A DNA stretch of 64,000 bases from Lethocerus indicus (taxonomy: Eukaryota > Arthropoda > Insecta > Hemiptera > Belostomatidae), in assembly GCA_019843655.1 (NCBI GenBank), contig JACDQD010000011.1, positions 13,062,604-13,126,603 of the forward strand, given 5' to 3'. This document shows positions 13,440 to 24,654 of this stretch, one piece after another (the first letter of the stretch is position 1; each line of letters opens with the position of its first letter). The notes beneath the pieces are model-generated. The model made no database searches, had not been told where the DNA came from, and saw only the letters and a list, made by a program, of their open reading frames with translations. The translations under genes and the position numbers were made by a program.

Positions 13440-13850
13440 CCGGAAGGGGCTACAAAGAGCCAGTTTCGGGGTCGGGTTTAGGGTCCCGGAAGACGTGAGA
13501 TCAGCCTCAACCCCTCTCGCCCCTATAATTTACGACCCCGAAGCGGCGAAATACGGGCGCCGAGATTGAGTTGGCCAGGATAATGTCCCAGCGACATGTG
13601 TTCTGTTCCGCCGCCGCCAATTTGCATTTTCCCAGCCACGCACGTTTGATATTGTAATGAGAACTTTTCCCCTCCTCCCGAGCGCTGTTTTTACTCTTTA
13701 GCCGATTAGCCGTCTTCCGGGTCCTGTGTTGTCCCGATTTCCATTACGGGGGGTTTTCGCCCCCGTCAGTTTTAAGTCCGTTTGGACTTAAAATTCCGTG
13801 TCGTGGGCGATATTATTAGGAGACTATTATTATGCATTCGACAGTTTGTC
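13440..13850. promoter_or_regulatory. GC-rich candidate regulatory block with twin hairpins
   Basis: A CpG-rich block stands out from AT-rich flanks. It holds the POU octamer half ATTTGCAT (13620-13627) and two back-to-back perfect hairpins: ACGGGGG/CCCCCGT (13746-13766) and TTTTAAGTCC/GGACTTAAAA (13770-13793). No coding frame is convincing. Confidence 0.35.
13746..13793. repeat. Two adjacent perfect hairpins
   Basis: First hairpin: a 7-bp stem ACGGGGG/CCCCCGT around GTTTTCG. Three bases later: a 10-bp stem TTTTAAGTCC/GGACTTAAAA around the tetraloop GTTT. Confidence 0.7.
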
Positions 13851-14329
13851 CGGTAATGCCATTTAAACAGTTTGCCAACAGACTATGAATTTAAATCGAT
13901 TATAAACTTTCTGTTTTTACGCACAAAATAGTTTTTGAGGCAATTTAAGGATTTCTACCCTCGCCCATCCGCTTTTCGGCTCCTCACCAATTCCAGTTAC
14001 CCTCAGGTGTTGTAGCCAATAAATTTCAAAAGTAGATCTCCTACGCCCACTATCTCGATAACCTCTCGAGAGGATTTTGACTAACTGCTACAACTAGTAA
14101 CGGAAGAGGAACGACCCCTTTATTTCTTCAATCTTAGAATTTACAAAACAAGTATCGGCCGGTCTATTAATTAGTAAGTTTTATTACCCGGATTTATTGA
14201 AAGACAGTCGCTCTACAGAGGGTTCCGGCTGATATTAGTCGTCGGTACAAAAGAAAGGGGAAAAAACCAGTTCATTTTGTAGTTGGGAGAGGATTGTTTA
14301 GTATTATTTAAACTGTCGGGCCGTGGGTT

Positions 14330-14720
14330 TTATGAGGGAGGGTGGCGGTACCACTCGCCGCCACCAGTTGGTCCCCTCCCGCCCCCTCTTCCCCTTCCCC
14401 CCCTAAATTAAAACCGCCTTCGTTTCTACTGTTCCACCAAACCTGATATAATGAGAGCCGCCGCTCGTATTGTTTTCAGCCGGCGTCTCCCAACATCCCA
14501 GCCCTACGTGTACGGTTTGTGTCTTCACAAATGGGCCTACTAATAATAACCCCGCGAAGGATTTTTTTGTTTTTGGGTGGGGCCGCTGCACAGGAGTTGG
14601 CCGGGGTTTTTTCTCTCCGTACCCCGTGTGTGTTTTACCTACGGTTTACAAACAAGAACGCCGGTACGCCTACGAGAGGCCGACACGCTTATTGTTAAAA
14701 TCGTTGTCCGCCTCCCGATA
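14330..14720. promoter_or_regulatory. GC-rich candidate regulatory block with hairpin
   Basis: Starts with a perfect 8-bp hairpin GGTGGCGG/CCGCCACC (14341-14365), then a C-rich run, then a mixed CpG-rich segment. No convincing coding frame. Confidence 0.3.
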
Positions 14721-15216
14721 CCACATAAATGAAAATTAATTTAAGCTTTTTATGCTTATAATGCTTTAACGTGTCCGTGAAAAGCCTGCTGACGTTGGTG
14801 GAAAAATGGCCTTTAAATCAAATAGGCAAAGTTAGGCAGAGGGTCGCAATAGTGATGATTTAATGGAGGTATAAATCCCCAAAACAAAACACTATTTAAT
14901 GTGAGAACCACGTTAATTTTTAATATTATCGCCCATATTTTGTTATACCGTCGTCGTTAGGTTAGTCTGTCACGTGACCGTTTCTAGTCCAGTAGTATTT
15001 GATTGTTTCGAATATTAGAAATATTAGAAATTAATCCTACTATAATATTAGCTGTTAATTTAAGGGCTAAATACGTTGAAAAACGTCACCTGTAGTATAG
15101 AACTATATAGAGTTGCCTTTATTGTTTGTCACACATCGGCGTTACCATAGAGTTCCTTGCGAGGGTCGCCGGAGCATTAGCGGCAGGGGGATTAGGCTAC
15201 GGTTCCATTACCATTA

Positions 15217-15218
<2 letters not shown>

Positions 15219-15247
<29 letters not shown>
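15219..15247. repeat. (ATT)n microsatellite
   Basis: Nine to ten ATT units with degenerate units on the left. Confidence 0.95.
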
Positions 15248-15779
15248 GATCATTATTTGTCCGTGGAGCTCAACCAATATTGGTCTAATAACAGTCGGAC
15301 TCGATTTACCGCATTGCGGTGAAAGCCGGTCTGGCGGCTTAAAAAAATTACGGAATCGATCACTAATAATAATCGCTACTGTAAGAGGGTCGAAGCGGAA
15401 CAACCTCGCACAATTTATTATTATTCCCACCGATGACAATTACTTATCATACGGATGAAATCTTCACAAATAAACCTTTTCCAGTCTTTCAATGCAGACT
15501 GATCGATAAACAACTGATTATAACGTTTAGGTTTGTTACTGTTGCTTGAAAGAGATAGTAGATAGATAGTAGAGTTTATATTCTACTTTCATTATTATTA
15601 TGTTCTATACTAAATTTGAACTATCTATATTATAAATGACGACCTTTGAATCATGCACTATAAGAATTATTCCATATTGTTTTGCCATCTCTAATTTTAG
15701 TTTTGACGTCAAGTTCATTTATTATATTCCGTTTGGATAGTCCGTCTCCGTTTTTAACTTTCAGTCTCTGCGTACGAGT

Positions 15780-16260
15780 TAAGTACATCAAAGCCACAAA
15801 ATAAGGCCTGGCCGGCTTTTTGTATCCTTACGGATTAGAGTGCTACGAAAAAAAAACAGAAAATAAAGGATAGTACAAACGCGGCGCCGAATGTTTATAT
15901 TTCCCCTGCTTTCCGCGAGGGTTTCCCAGACCCAAATCGTTAGTGGGTCAAGGGTGAACGTCCCTCGGACACGAGATCCGTGTGGGACATCATCAGCACT
16001 GCCGGCACTATGGACTATTTATCAGCCACGGATAACCGAGAAAGAGCGTAAAGGGGCGGCGGGAGGGGTTGAACCCGGATGAATGGAGCTCTGTGAGATG
16101 TCACGCTAGCTGACGTGCCCCCAACGAACCAACCGAGGCGCCCTCTGAATTTTACAAACCCCCTCCCCAGAAGGACTCGGTCCTTCCACGAAACCGGGTA
16201 TAGTGATTCCCGGAACTGGCCCTCTCTTTCAGACCTACTCCCCTACACAATGCATTACTA
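15780..16260. promoter_or_regulatory. GC-rich candidate regulatory block holding duplicated motif copy 1
   Basis: A CpG-rich segment carrying the 16095-16118 motif near its centre. The flanks are AT-rich. No domain in any frame. Confidence 0.3.
16095..16118. promoter_or_regulatory. Duplicated 24-bp motif with two bHLH-PAS half-sites, copy 1
   Basis: GAGATGTCACGCTAG, then C, then TGACGTGC. It contains CACGC (GCGTG on the other strand, the AHR/Spineless:Tango half-site core) and ACGTG (the core bound by other bHLH-PAS:Tango dimers). The same 24 bp with one change recurs at 16925-16948. The regulatory role is inferred from motif content and duplication only. Confidence 0.35.
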
Positions 16261-16839
16261 TGGAAACAGATAAGTTCCGTCCTAAGAAATTAGGATGCAA
16301 TTCCGACTAAATATCGCTAATTTATATTGAATCGCCTGGGACGGCCAGATAGGAATTGAAACTTGATTAATCCCGCGAACCGGGGTCGGTAATGAAAACA
16401 TTTATGGTTAACCTAAATTAAATGTATTTTATTTAAGTCGTGACGAGTAACAAGAGCATTTCAGCAGTCTTTAAAGTTTTTGTTTCAATGTAGAATGTGT
16501 CATACACACGGTGATACCATCATACCAGTCGATCCCCTGAAAACTCTGAGTGTTTCTATAAACATTTTCTAGAATGGAAATTAGTGGTCCTCAAACCTCC
16601 AAAATCGGAGCTGAATTCGTTTTATGTAATACACTTTATTTTAATAACGATTCGTATCTGGAATACCGTTACCGTTGTAAGTATATTACAAGAGCATGAC
16701 GCATTGCACACATGATCGTGACTAACAGTGTAGATGTCATATACGAGGACTTATTCGGACAGTTTAAATCGGGCATCCAGAGATGTAAAACAGTAGTGAA
16801 ATCCGGAATATCCGTAGGTTCGACTGAGGATTTAGTGTT

Positions 16840-17110
16840 GAGGGGTTAACTGGCCAGGATCTGGAACATTAAGGAGCGCCGTGAGGGCCGGTTGAATGGG
16901 CAGTGAGTGTGTAAAGCCGGCTGGGAGATGTCACGCTAGGTGACGTGCAGGCACCGTGAATGAACTACACACACGCTGCACGACACACGGCGCTACTCGA
17001 CACCCAACCAACGTTTTCTTCCCTTCTTCGAGGCGCACGCACCGAAACATCAATGAACGGCTAGCCGGGAGCGTTCTTACCGCTCCCGCCTATTTGGCCA
17101 AGTCTCTTAC
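16840..17110. promoter_or_regulatory. GC-rich candidate regulatory block holding duplicated motif copy 2
   Basis: A short CpG-rich segment carrying the 16925-16948 motif, followed by ACACACAC and CpG-rich sequence. No coding signal. Confidence 0.3.
16925..16948. promoter_or_regulatory. Duplicated 24-bp motif with two bHLH-PAS half-sites, copy 2
   Basis: GAGATGTCACGCTAG, then G, then TGACGTGC; it matches copy 1 at 23 of 24 positions. The flanks on both sides differ from those of copy 1, so the similarity is confined to the motif rather than to a longer duplicated segment. It also lies in a GC-rich block. Confidence 0.35.
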
Positions 17111-17364
17111 CGGAGAGAACGGGTGGGAAAACTGATTACAGAGAGTCGAAACCTTAAGAAAAGCCAAGAGTCAAACGCTTATAAGGTCATGAACGGAGTT
17201 TCATATCTTCAAAATTCTATTTGACAAATTATCCCACAATTTGGGTTTACTGCTGGGACATTTTACAATCTGTGTTTCGGGATAACGAATCGGACGAACT
17301 AAATATCGCATGTGTGATCGTTCAAAAACGTAAGTACTACGTTATTTCGAAGTCATGCGGATCG

Positions 17365-17484
17365 CATGATATGCTCCTGGTGAGATGGCAGAGATCCCTC
17401 AATGCTCATATGCGCAAGCCTGGACTCCTGTCGGAGTGCGCATGCGGGGAAGAGGAAGAATGCGATCACGAGCTGAGGGACTGC
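17365..17484 (+). mobile_element. Possible non-LTR retrotransposon C-terminal zinc-knuckle remnant
   Basis: The open frame here reads LLVRWQRSLNAHMRKPGLL, then SECACGEEEECDHELRDC. A short basic or hydrophobic helix followed by C-x-C-G-(E)n-C-x-H-x4-C resembles the C-terminal CCHC-like segment after the RT or RNase H domain in several LINE clades. No RT motif lies nearby, and the residues before and after look random. This could be an old fragment or a chance match. Confidence 0.3.
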
Positions 17485-17879
17485 CAGAGAGGACCCGGAA
17501 GCTGTTTAAGTGGGAGACACACATTTCAGACAATTCGCAGCAACGGTTAAAATTCCCAGCAATCTGGATTAAAGTTTTCACTCCCCGGCCGTCAGTAGTG
17601 CTTTGCTACAATACGAGGAAAAGTATCCCCAAATAAGATTCGCGGTTGAAGACAACGGCAAAATTCAGCCCGATTAACAGAAAATTAATTAGTTCATATA
17701 ATCATTACAACTTTCTCACTTATGCCAACCATAAGAGACATATCAATTAAAAATATGAATATTTTAATTATTCTATAACGCAATTAACTTGAGCTCTACC
17801 ATCGGGGGTACACATTCATACTTACAGCGGTCAAGAATAATAATGTTATTAGCAAAGCGGGTGCGTAAGTCGGTGCCAC

Positions 17880-18070
17880 CTGCTGCGGAAGGGTTTTCTC
17901 CACTCCCCGGCCTTTCTAATGAACGCATTAGTCGAACAAAACCCCCGCCCGGCTAATTGCTAGTGAGCCGTCCAACAACTAGCGTTTTGCCGAATGGCCG
18001 CAATTATATAAAAAAAAAACTTGTTCAACAACCTGTTTACACGGTAAAATATTAAGTGGGCCGTGTAAAT
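17880..18070. promoter_or_regulatory. Small GC-rich block with 9-bp hairpin
   Basis: Ends with TTTACACGG (18036-18044) and its exact inverted copy CCGTGTAAA (18061-18069) around a 16-nt AT-rich loop. The rest is CpG-rich with an A10 run. Confidence 0.25.
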
Positions 18071-21000
18071 CAGACCGATGGGTTGTTTGTTTCGGATCGC
18101 TTGATATACTAACCGCGAGCCTAGTACATCAATGTACATGTATCATTATCAGTGTTTTCAACGCTCCTTCATAAGATTTAACATCGTGTTATTTTTATTG
18201 ATAAACAGCCTGTCTAGCATGAATCCAGTTTTTTTCAATTACATTTGTGGCAAGTGTATTGAAAGAATGTTCGAAGGTGGCTTTCTGTATAGGGCAGAGA
18301 TTTTTCCGGGAAATATAAATTATGAAAAATCGGAAAACCACCACCGTGTTTCGGGAAAGCCCGTATTTCTCGGAAAGGGTCCGTGTGCTCGCTTGAGCGT
18401 CTGTGAGAGTGAGCGTGAGTGTGAGTCAGAGTAGCAGTGCCAACCTGAGCCAGCCAATTAGCTGGTGAATCATTTAATGGCCTCCTCCAGAAATGATCAA
18501 TACCGAAATGCAGTCCCGTCCTGGGACAAAGGGACGTAAATTTTCCCTGCTTAATTGTATAATGAGTATTGATTGCTTTGGCTGCTAGGACGCCGTGGGG
18601 TCGTTGAAATTACTGTTGTCAAGACGGGTTGCCATAGAAAATTGTAATTTTCTATTTTCATGTTTTCCAATTTACCCTCCGAATTTGGAGAGAACGTTCT
18701 TTAATCTAATCGAAATTGAGAATTAGAGACTGATAACCGAAGTGTTGTATTCTTCGATTTATTCCTAAACATAAAACAATACTGTTATATGATATATAAG
18801 ATATATTTATATTAATATATAAGAAAATATTTATAAACGTAGAAAAATTTGTGTTAATAGATTTGAGTTTTTCTATAACTGGTATATTTCGATCTAACAT
18901 CGCTCGGGGGATCACCAGTTAATTTGAATTTTTAATCGCGCCTATAAAAAAGTGAATACAGTCGCGTTTTACAGAATAGAAATCCAGTTATACAGTGAAA
19001 GATACTGACATTAGACTATGCTCATAACTTCCCGACTAATATCATTATGCGATTCATTCCGGTTCATTATAATTTCTTTTATTTAATTCCGATTCCACTG
19101 TTTAAAACAAAAAAGACCTAATTAGTAATTGTAATTTAATTCTAATAAATATTTATAAGGTTCAAACACGCAATCCTACGGGTGAGATTATTGAACCTAT
19201 TCTCGGACATCAAGTTCATCATGCTCGCGGGCACATGCATCCAAGTAAACGGGTCGACGGGCTTATAAAACTTTGAATTATTTGTAACTCTCTTTTGCAT
19301 TTATTATATTTTTATATTCGGTGCTCTATTCCGAGACGGACTATTCTAAATAGCTGCTCAAGGATGGAATGCGAATATAGCATGGCCACTGAGCGAAACT
19401 TGAATTGTTTAATATAGGACGGTACACGTGGGACAAATCGAGGGCAACACTGTAAGGACAATATTCGAGCAATGTAAGACTTACTGGTTGCACAGGAATA
19501 ATAGGAAATTTATGTTTAGAACTGCGACATGATATTTACTCCAGTATCGCATGAAATCATCTTAGCAAATTTCTGTCCCTCTCAGTTTGTCCTGGTACTA
19601 GTTTCTCGCCATTGTCAGTAGCATTCAATTGGACCATTTCGTATTTTGCCCGGAGGAAGCCCTGTATCATATAATAACATTCGGTGGTTGTATTTACAAT
19701 ATATTATCAGTTAATTCCGTCGACTTTTTTATAACGAAACCGAATAAAAACGTGGTATGAATTACGAATTTACAAAGCTAGTACAAATGAAGTATTGCTC
19801 AATAAACCATTCTTTCTCCTAATTTATTTACTAGAGTTTTATTTCGTTCACTGTGCCAATAAAAAAGAGAATATCACATTGCTATTATGCCGTGGAACGT
19901 GTCCAGGAAATGTGACGGGAAACATTAATGCCGGTAAAATAGAGCGAGGATGTCCATTAAAGAAGAGCAAGATATAAAATAAGAGAAGCTATAAAAGAAA
20001 AAAAAATAATAGGAATATCAGTTGCAGAAGTCACGCCATATTGTAAAACAGTTTCTCTTATACTAGAAGAAAGCTCTGGATTGCTCTGTTGAAGTGCACA
20101 CACACACTCACAAAACCGGTGTTATAAATGGAATCGGTTGGGTTTTCACAATTAAAAATTATAATTGGTTTCCGAACACGACAGACGGGAGAATAAACAC
20201 GGTGCCTAATGAGGCCGCTATCTCACGTATTGTGGGGGTCTTTACATGTGTCCCGTTTAATTTCTCCTCCCCGAGATTTTCTTTGTTTCTTTTTTTATGT
20301 GTTTGTTTTTTCTCGTATTTATTTTTCGTTTTTTGTTTGTTTTTTACGACACGGCCCCCTCCCCTCCAACCACCAAAGTTAATTCGAATCGTAAAAACTG
20401 TTTTTCCGGGTCAAGGATATAAACGAATGGGGCCTTGTCGTGGGAAACGACAGTCTTGTGGAACCGTTCACGAAATTGGAATCGTATAACATGCATGTAC
20501 AGTGTACATAATACATAATTTCCCCATATACACCTCAGATCTAATGGGCGAAACGGATATAAGTAACTGAATAAGTGATCGAATCCTGGTCACATTTTAT
20601 GGGCAACACCTTCATCAGGAAACCATTTTTTCAACTGACTTTTTGAACAGGATTTTTTTTGTAACTATATTGATCAGAAAAATCGACATCTTGCCGAAAT
20701 TGACACTATCTAACGCAATGTTTCGCGCTATATCTCCCCCTTGAAACACGGACAAAAAGAACGTTCAGCTCACATATCTAACGAGAAGTAGAATACAGAA
20801 AAAGAGCAAGTTAGGGAGATAAGTATCGGACATGTGTGTCTCCGAATGGGGGCCTGGTTTTGGCGCAAATTGGCCAACAAATGTAGAGCCCGCCGCAGAT
20901 TGGAGCGGCCGATAAAGGGGTTTCTGGACACGAAAAAGAGCTGACGTATAAAAGGGGAACAAAAGATAAAACGGAGGAAACAAGAAAGATCATTTCCGCT

Positions 21001-21109
21001 TATTACTATTTGTTCCTATTTGTTTTATGACATTTTTGTTATTTTTTTAAACGCTCTAGAAGCTTCTGTCGATTTTATTTAAGTTGTGAGTCTCCTTTCG
21101 TTAGGAAAC

Positions 21110-21720
21110 GTTGTCCCATTCCATTTTCGGGACTTGTGTCGATAGGGGATAGGCCTGAGGACGGGTTAACAATAAAAATTATATCGGACTATCCGTTAAA
21201 TTACAGCCGTTGAAAACCTAGTGGGGGTCATATACCGAACTGGTAGGGTCGGGAGCGCATATAATTTATACAGCGGGGGGGGGGGAGCGGAGGTGGATGC
21301 TTCGCCGGGATTTGTTTGTTCACACTATAGTTCACCGGGCGGGGGCCGTAAATCTCGACCAATCAGCCGGCAGGCCGGCCGACCCGGGGGAATTCATCGT
21401 GAATATTCACCCGGGACCCGTTTCGAAAAATATAACCGAGCGGGGAATAAATAACGGAACGAGTCCGGGGGTAGAGAGAGAGAAGTATAAAATGTTATAA
21501 ACCCCGGGTGGGGGCCGCCGCCGCCGCCGCTGCTCCATGTATAAACATTTGAAATATCATTATTACACCGGGGCCGGTAACACCCCGGCCTATAAATATG
21601 GGAGGGCCGTGGGGGGGCCTAACCTTCCACATTAGTAGTATATACAACCCCGGATCGGAGGGACACATCATTCTATAACTACTATAGCGTTTCAAACGTC
21701 CACCCAATAACGCTTTACAC
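21110..21720. promoter_or_regulatory. GC-rich candidate regulatory block
   Basis: Strongly GC-rich, with a G10 run near 21275, a GCC trinucleotide tract (21516-21531) and repeated CCGGGG-type words. It looks like a CpG island but has no first exon or ORF that I can support. Confidence 0.3.
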
Positions 21721-22619
21721 CGATTGTCTCCTACCCTATTACACTATAAAACTCTATTAATGTATTCTAGTGTTATGCGTTTAATGTTTCGGTCGTTCTA
21801 TTCGTATGTCGCGCTATTTTGACCGTGTGTAGAAAGTGCATTAATGGACTAATTTGTCAGGGTGGCACTGGCGATGTCGAGAACAGGCGAGAAGACGAAA
21901 CTGGGCCAAATTGGCGACTATAACTGCTCATTAATCCTGATTTCCAATGACGGAAGAAGTACTATCTTTGAGTTATTTACTGTTAATCCCTTAGTATTTT
22001 GGATTATTTTTGTTTAGCTTTGTGTAGCCTTGCGTAATTATTTGAGCCGGAACACATAAACTTGTGGTGAGACCTGAGAGGAACTGGAATATCAACATTC
22101 TTACGATCAGGCTTGCAATTACGCTAGGTTTTTTCGATACTATCCACATCAACGACCTATTGAACGTATCCTCATTAATAAAATCACTAGACCGTAAAGC
22201 GTCTTGGTATGTTGCTTTCTAATATGTCATGACTTAAACATTCCACATTACTGCAGAATTCGGGTTCACCATCATCAAAAGAATCCCGTAATGTATATCC
22301 TTTGGATTATCATCGGAAATACACTTTTCTGTCCGATGAAACAAAATAAATGAATATCAATTCTCTCCAACACTGGGTAAATAACTGTCGGCAAAACATA
22401 AATATACAACATTATAAACTATTCAAAATATTACACTTCTGTCAGATGGACGGTTGCAAAATGAACACCGGGAACGAGATTTCCGCGAAACATTCGTATG
22501 CTGTACGCGAGGCGCTTTAAATTTAACCCGGGGTGAAATATTTAAACAAATAACGGTGGAACTATAAGCGTATTCTAAATTGAATATTCGCCTACCGGTT
22601 AAACTAGGAAGTAACATAA

Positions 22620-24150
22620 TCCGGAGAAAACTTTATTAGGGCCGTTTGCATCCGACACGGGTGGGAGTCGCGTTATTAATAATAACCGGAGCCGGTTGCG
22701 ATAAATAAATAATAAAACGAGGCGAAAATACTGCCCGGCCCGAGGGGGAAACTGAATAAAACCAAGCACGGCGCGGCCAAAAGAACCCGTGTTTGTGTTG
22801 AAAAATGGAAAGTAGTAACATAATGAAATAAGATACTAAACGAGGGGTAAATTACAATGGTAAGTGGCCCGCGGAAAATGAGCTGTCTTCGGGGACCGGC
22901 GGCCAATAAGTTGTTGTTTGTTATGCGGAGGAAAATATCGGGACTGGGCTCCGGCGCTCGTGTTCCTGTACCTATTCTTGTACCTCGTTTAGCGCAACGA
23001 ATTTATACACTCGGGGCACTTCCAACAGTCCGAGGTACTTACAACCGCTCGGGGAAGATGGAGGACCCCTCTTTTGATAAAGTCGGATGCGGCACTTACC
23101 CGCCCAACACTTTACCCAGTTCGACTTGGAGTTAGGACGAAATCCGTAGGCGAAATAACTATGACCATTCCCACGAAGGTTTTTTTTGTATCGCGAGGTT
23201 TCTCCCACCGTCAGTAGACAACGCGAACGTGCCCTTACCGAAATTGTACAGGGAGAAACCAATGACTAAATTAGTTGATAAGTTAATGTTAAAGATCTAG
23301 GCAGTATGAAAACAAAACAGACGAGAGAATGAAGTAAAAAAAGTAATTAAATTCCTATAATTATTTCAGATATTAGACTGCTAAATAAGATCATCGCTCG
23401 TCTCCCTTATTTCTAAACTTAGACCAGTATCGGACTTTCGCCATTTCTTCGAAGCATCCGCTAATTCTTTTCGAAACTTTTCTTGTACGATGTGTTCATG
23501 ACGCCGGGGTGTGATAAAGGCACCGGGCAACACAGTGCTAATTGGAGCTCCTCGGTGAATATTCATCCAGACTAGGAAATCTTCTGTAGTCAATAATCGC
23601 TCGGATTATGCAGAGGCAGTTTCCAGAGTTGTTAGGCCCGCGGGTAAATGGAACGGCCATCGAACGCTATTTTAGCCCCCATTTCTGAAACTCCTCAAAT
23701 CGGACCCGGCACAATCCACTTAAGCGGAGTAAGGTGGCAAACGAGGCGCTGTTTCCAATTACGTGGAAAGGCCGGCGGTTCGGGTTCGGAAATAAACTGG
23801 GAAAATCGGAATAAATTTTTTCGACAAGGCGAAAATTACAGGCGGCCCGAATTAAAACTCATTACCGGGAATAAAGTGTAAAACGATCGGATCTTACGGG
23901 GTTATGGGCGGGCCGCGTGCGTGAACCACCAGGCCCCCCTCCCTTCACCAACATGGCTTTTGATTTTGTGAACATGCGAGCATTTCATTATTTAAATTAC
24001 ATCGGGTTTTCTCGCGCCGGTTTCTTATTTCACGAATGTGTCGCTGAAAACGCGCCAGACTCTATGTAATTTAAAGGAAATGGTGGCCCGGAATTCGGGC
24101 CCAAGTTAAACTTACTAATGAGAAATCGATAGCGGGAGCAAAAAATAAAA
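22620..24150. promoter_or_regulatory. Long GC-rich candidate regulatory region
   Basis: Two CpG-rich parts (22620-23150 and 23490-24110) are separated by AT-rich sequence. AATAAATAATAAAACG-type posterior-Hox-like sites lie near 22700. Open frames on both strands have no recognisable domain. Confidence 0.3.
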
Positions 24151-24282
24151 ATTGAAAATTAACTTTCCGTTAGACTGCGATTAAGCAATACATACGCGAA
24201 TTATTGGAGCTAATAAAAAGACTTAATTAAGTCATGCTTGACCATTAATGTCCCTTTAACCTAGTTTATGGACAAAAAGTGA

Positions 24283-24654
24283 AAATTACTAACAGAAAAT
24301 ATGTCACCAATTCCCACCCAACAGCAGATTCGCTATCTTGGGCTTCACCTCAACAAACGACTCACGTGGAATCCCCACACCCGACTCAAAAGAATCGACT
24401 TAAACAGAAATTTTGGACTCTTAAGGCCATTACTAAAACGGACATCGAAATTGACCTTAAGTAACAAACTAACAATATACAAAGCAATACTCAAACCGAC
24501 TTGGACATACGGTATTGAGCTATCGGGTTCCACCAAGACATCCATCGCTCGCATCCAGAGATTCAAATCAAAAGTCCTTCGCACCATCCTTAATGGTCCC
24601 TGGTATGTTTCTAACCACACAATCCACCATGATCTCAACATACCGACAGGTTAA
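24283..24654 (+). mobile_element. Jockey-type non-LTR retrotransposon, reverse transcriptase C-terminal fragment
   Basis: An open frame of about 123 codons matches the end of the reverse transcriptase of Jockey-clade LINEs. The diagnostic order is IPTQQQIRYLGLHLNKRLTW, then LSNKLTIYKAILKPTWTYGI, then IARIQRFKSKVLRTILNGPW, then VSNHTIHHDLNIPTG. The RYLG block is the usual strand after the catalytic palm; the palm itself (with its FxDD motif) is missing on the 5' side, where the frame is closed by a TGA at 24280. A stop follows IPTG, cutting off the family's C-terminus. GIELSGS stands where the family usually has GI(Q/E)LWG, so one conserved tryptophan is lost. It is a dead 5'- and 3'-truncated copy, in the opposite orientation to the host gene. 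Confidence 0.9.

Noticed and set aside
20094..20489. 131-codon ORF
   Set aside because: Low-complexity phenylalanine-rich stretch from T-rich DNA; no domain.
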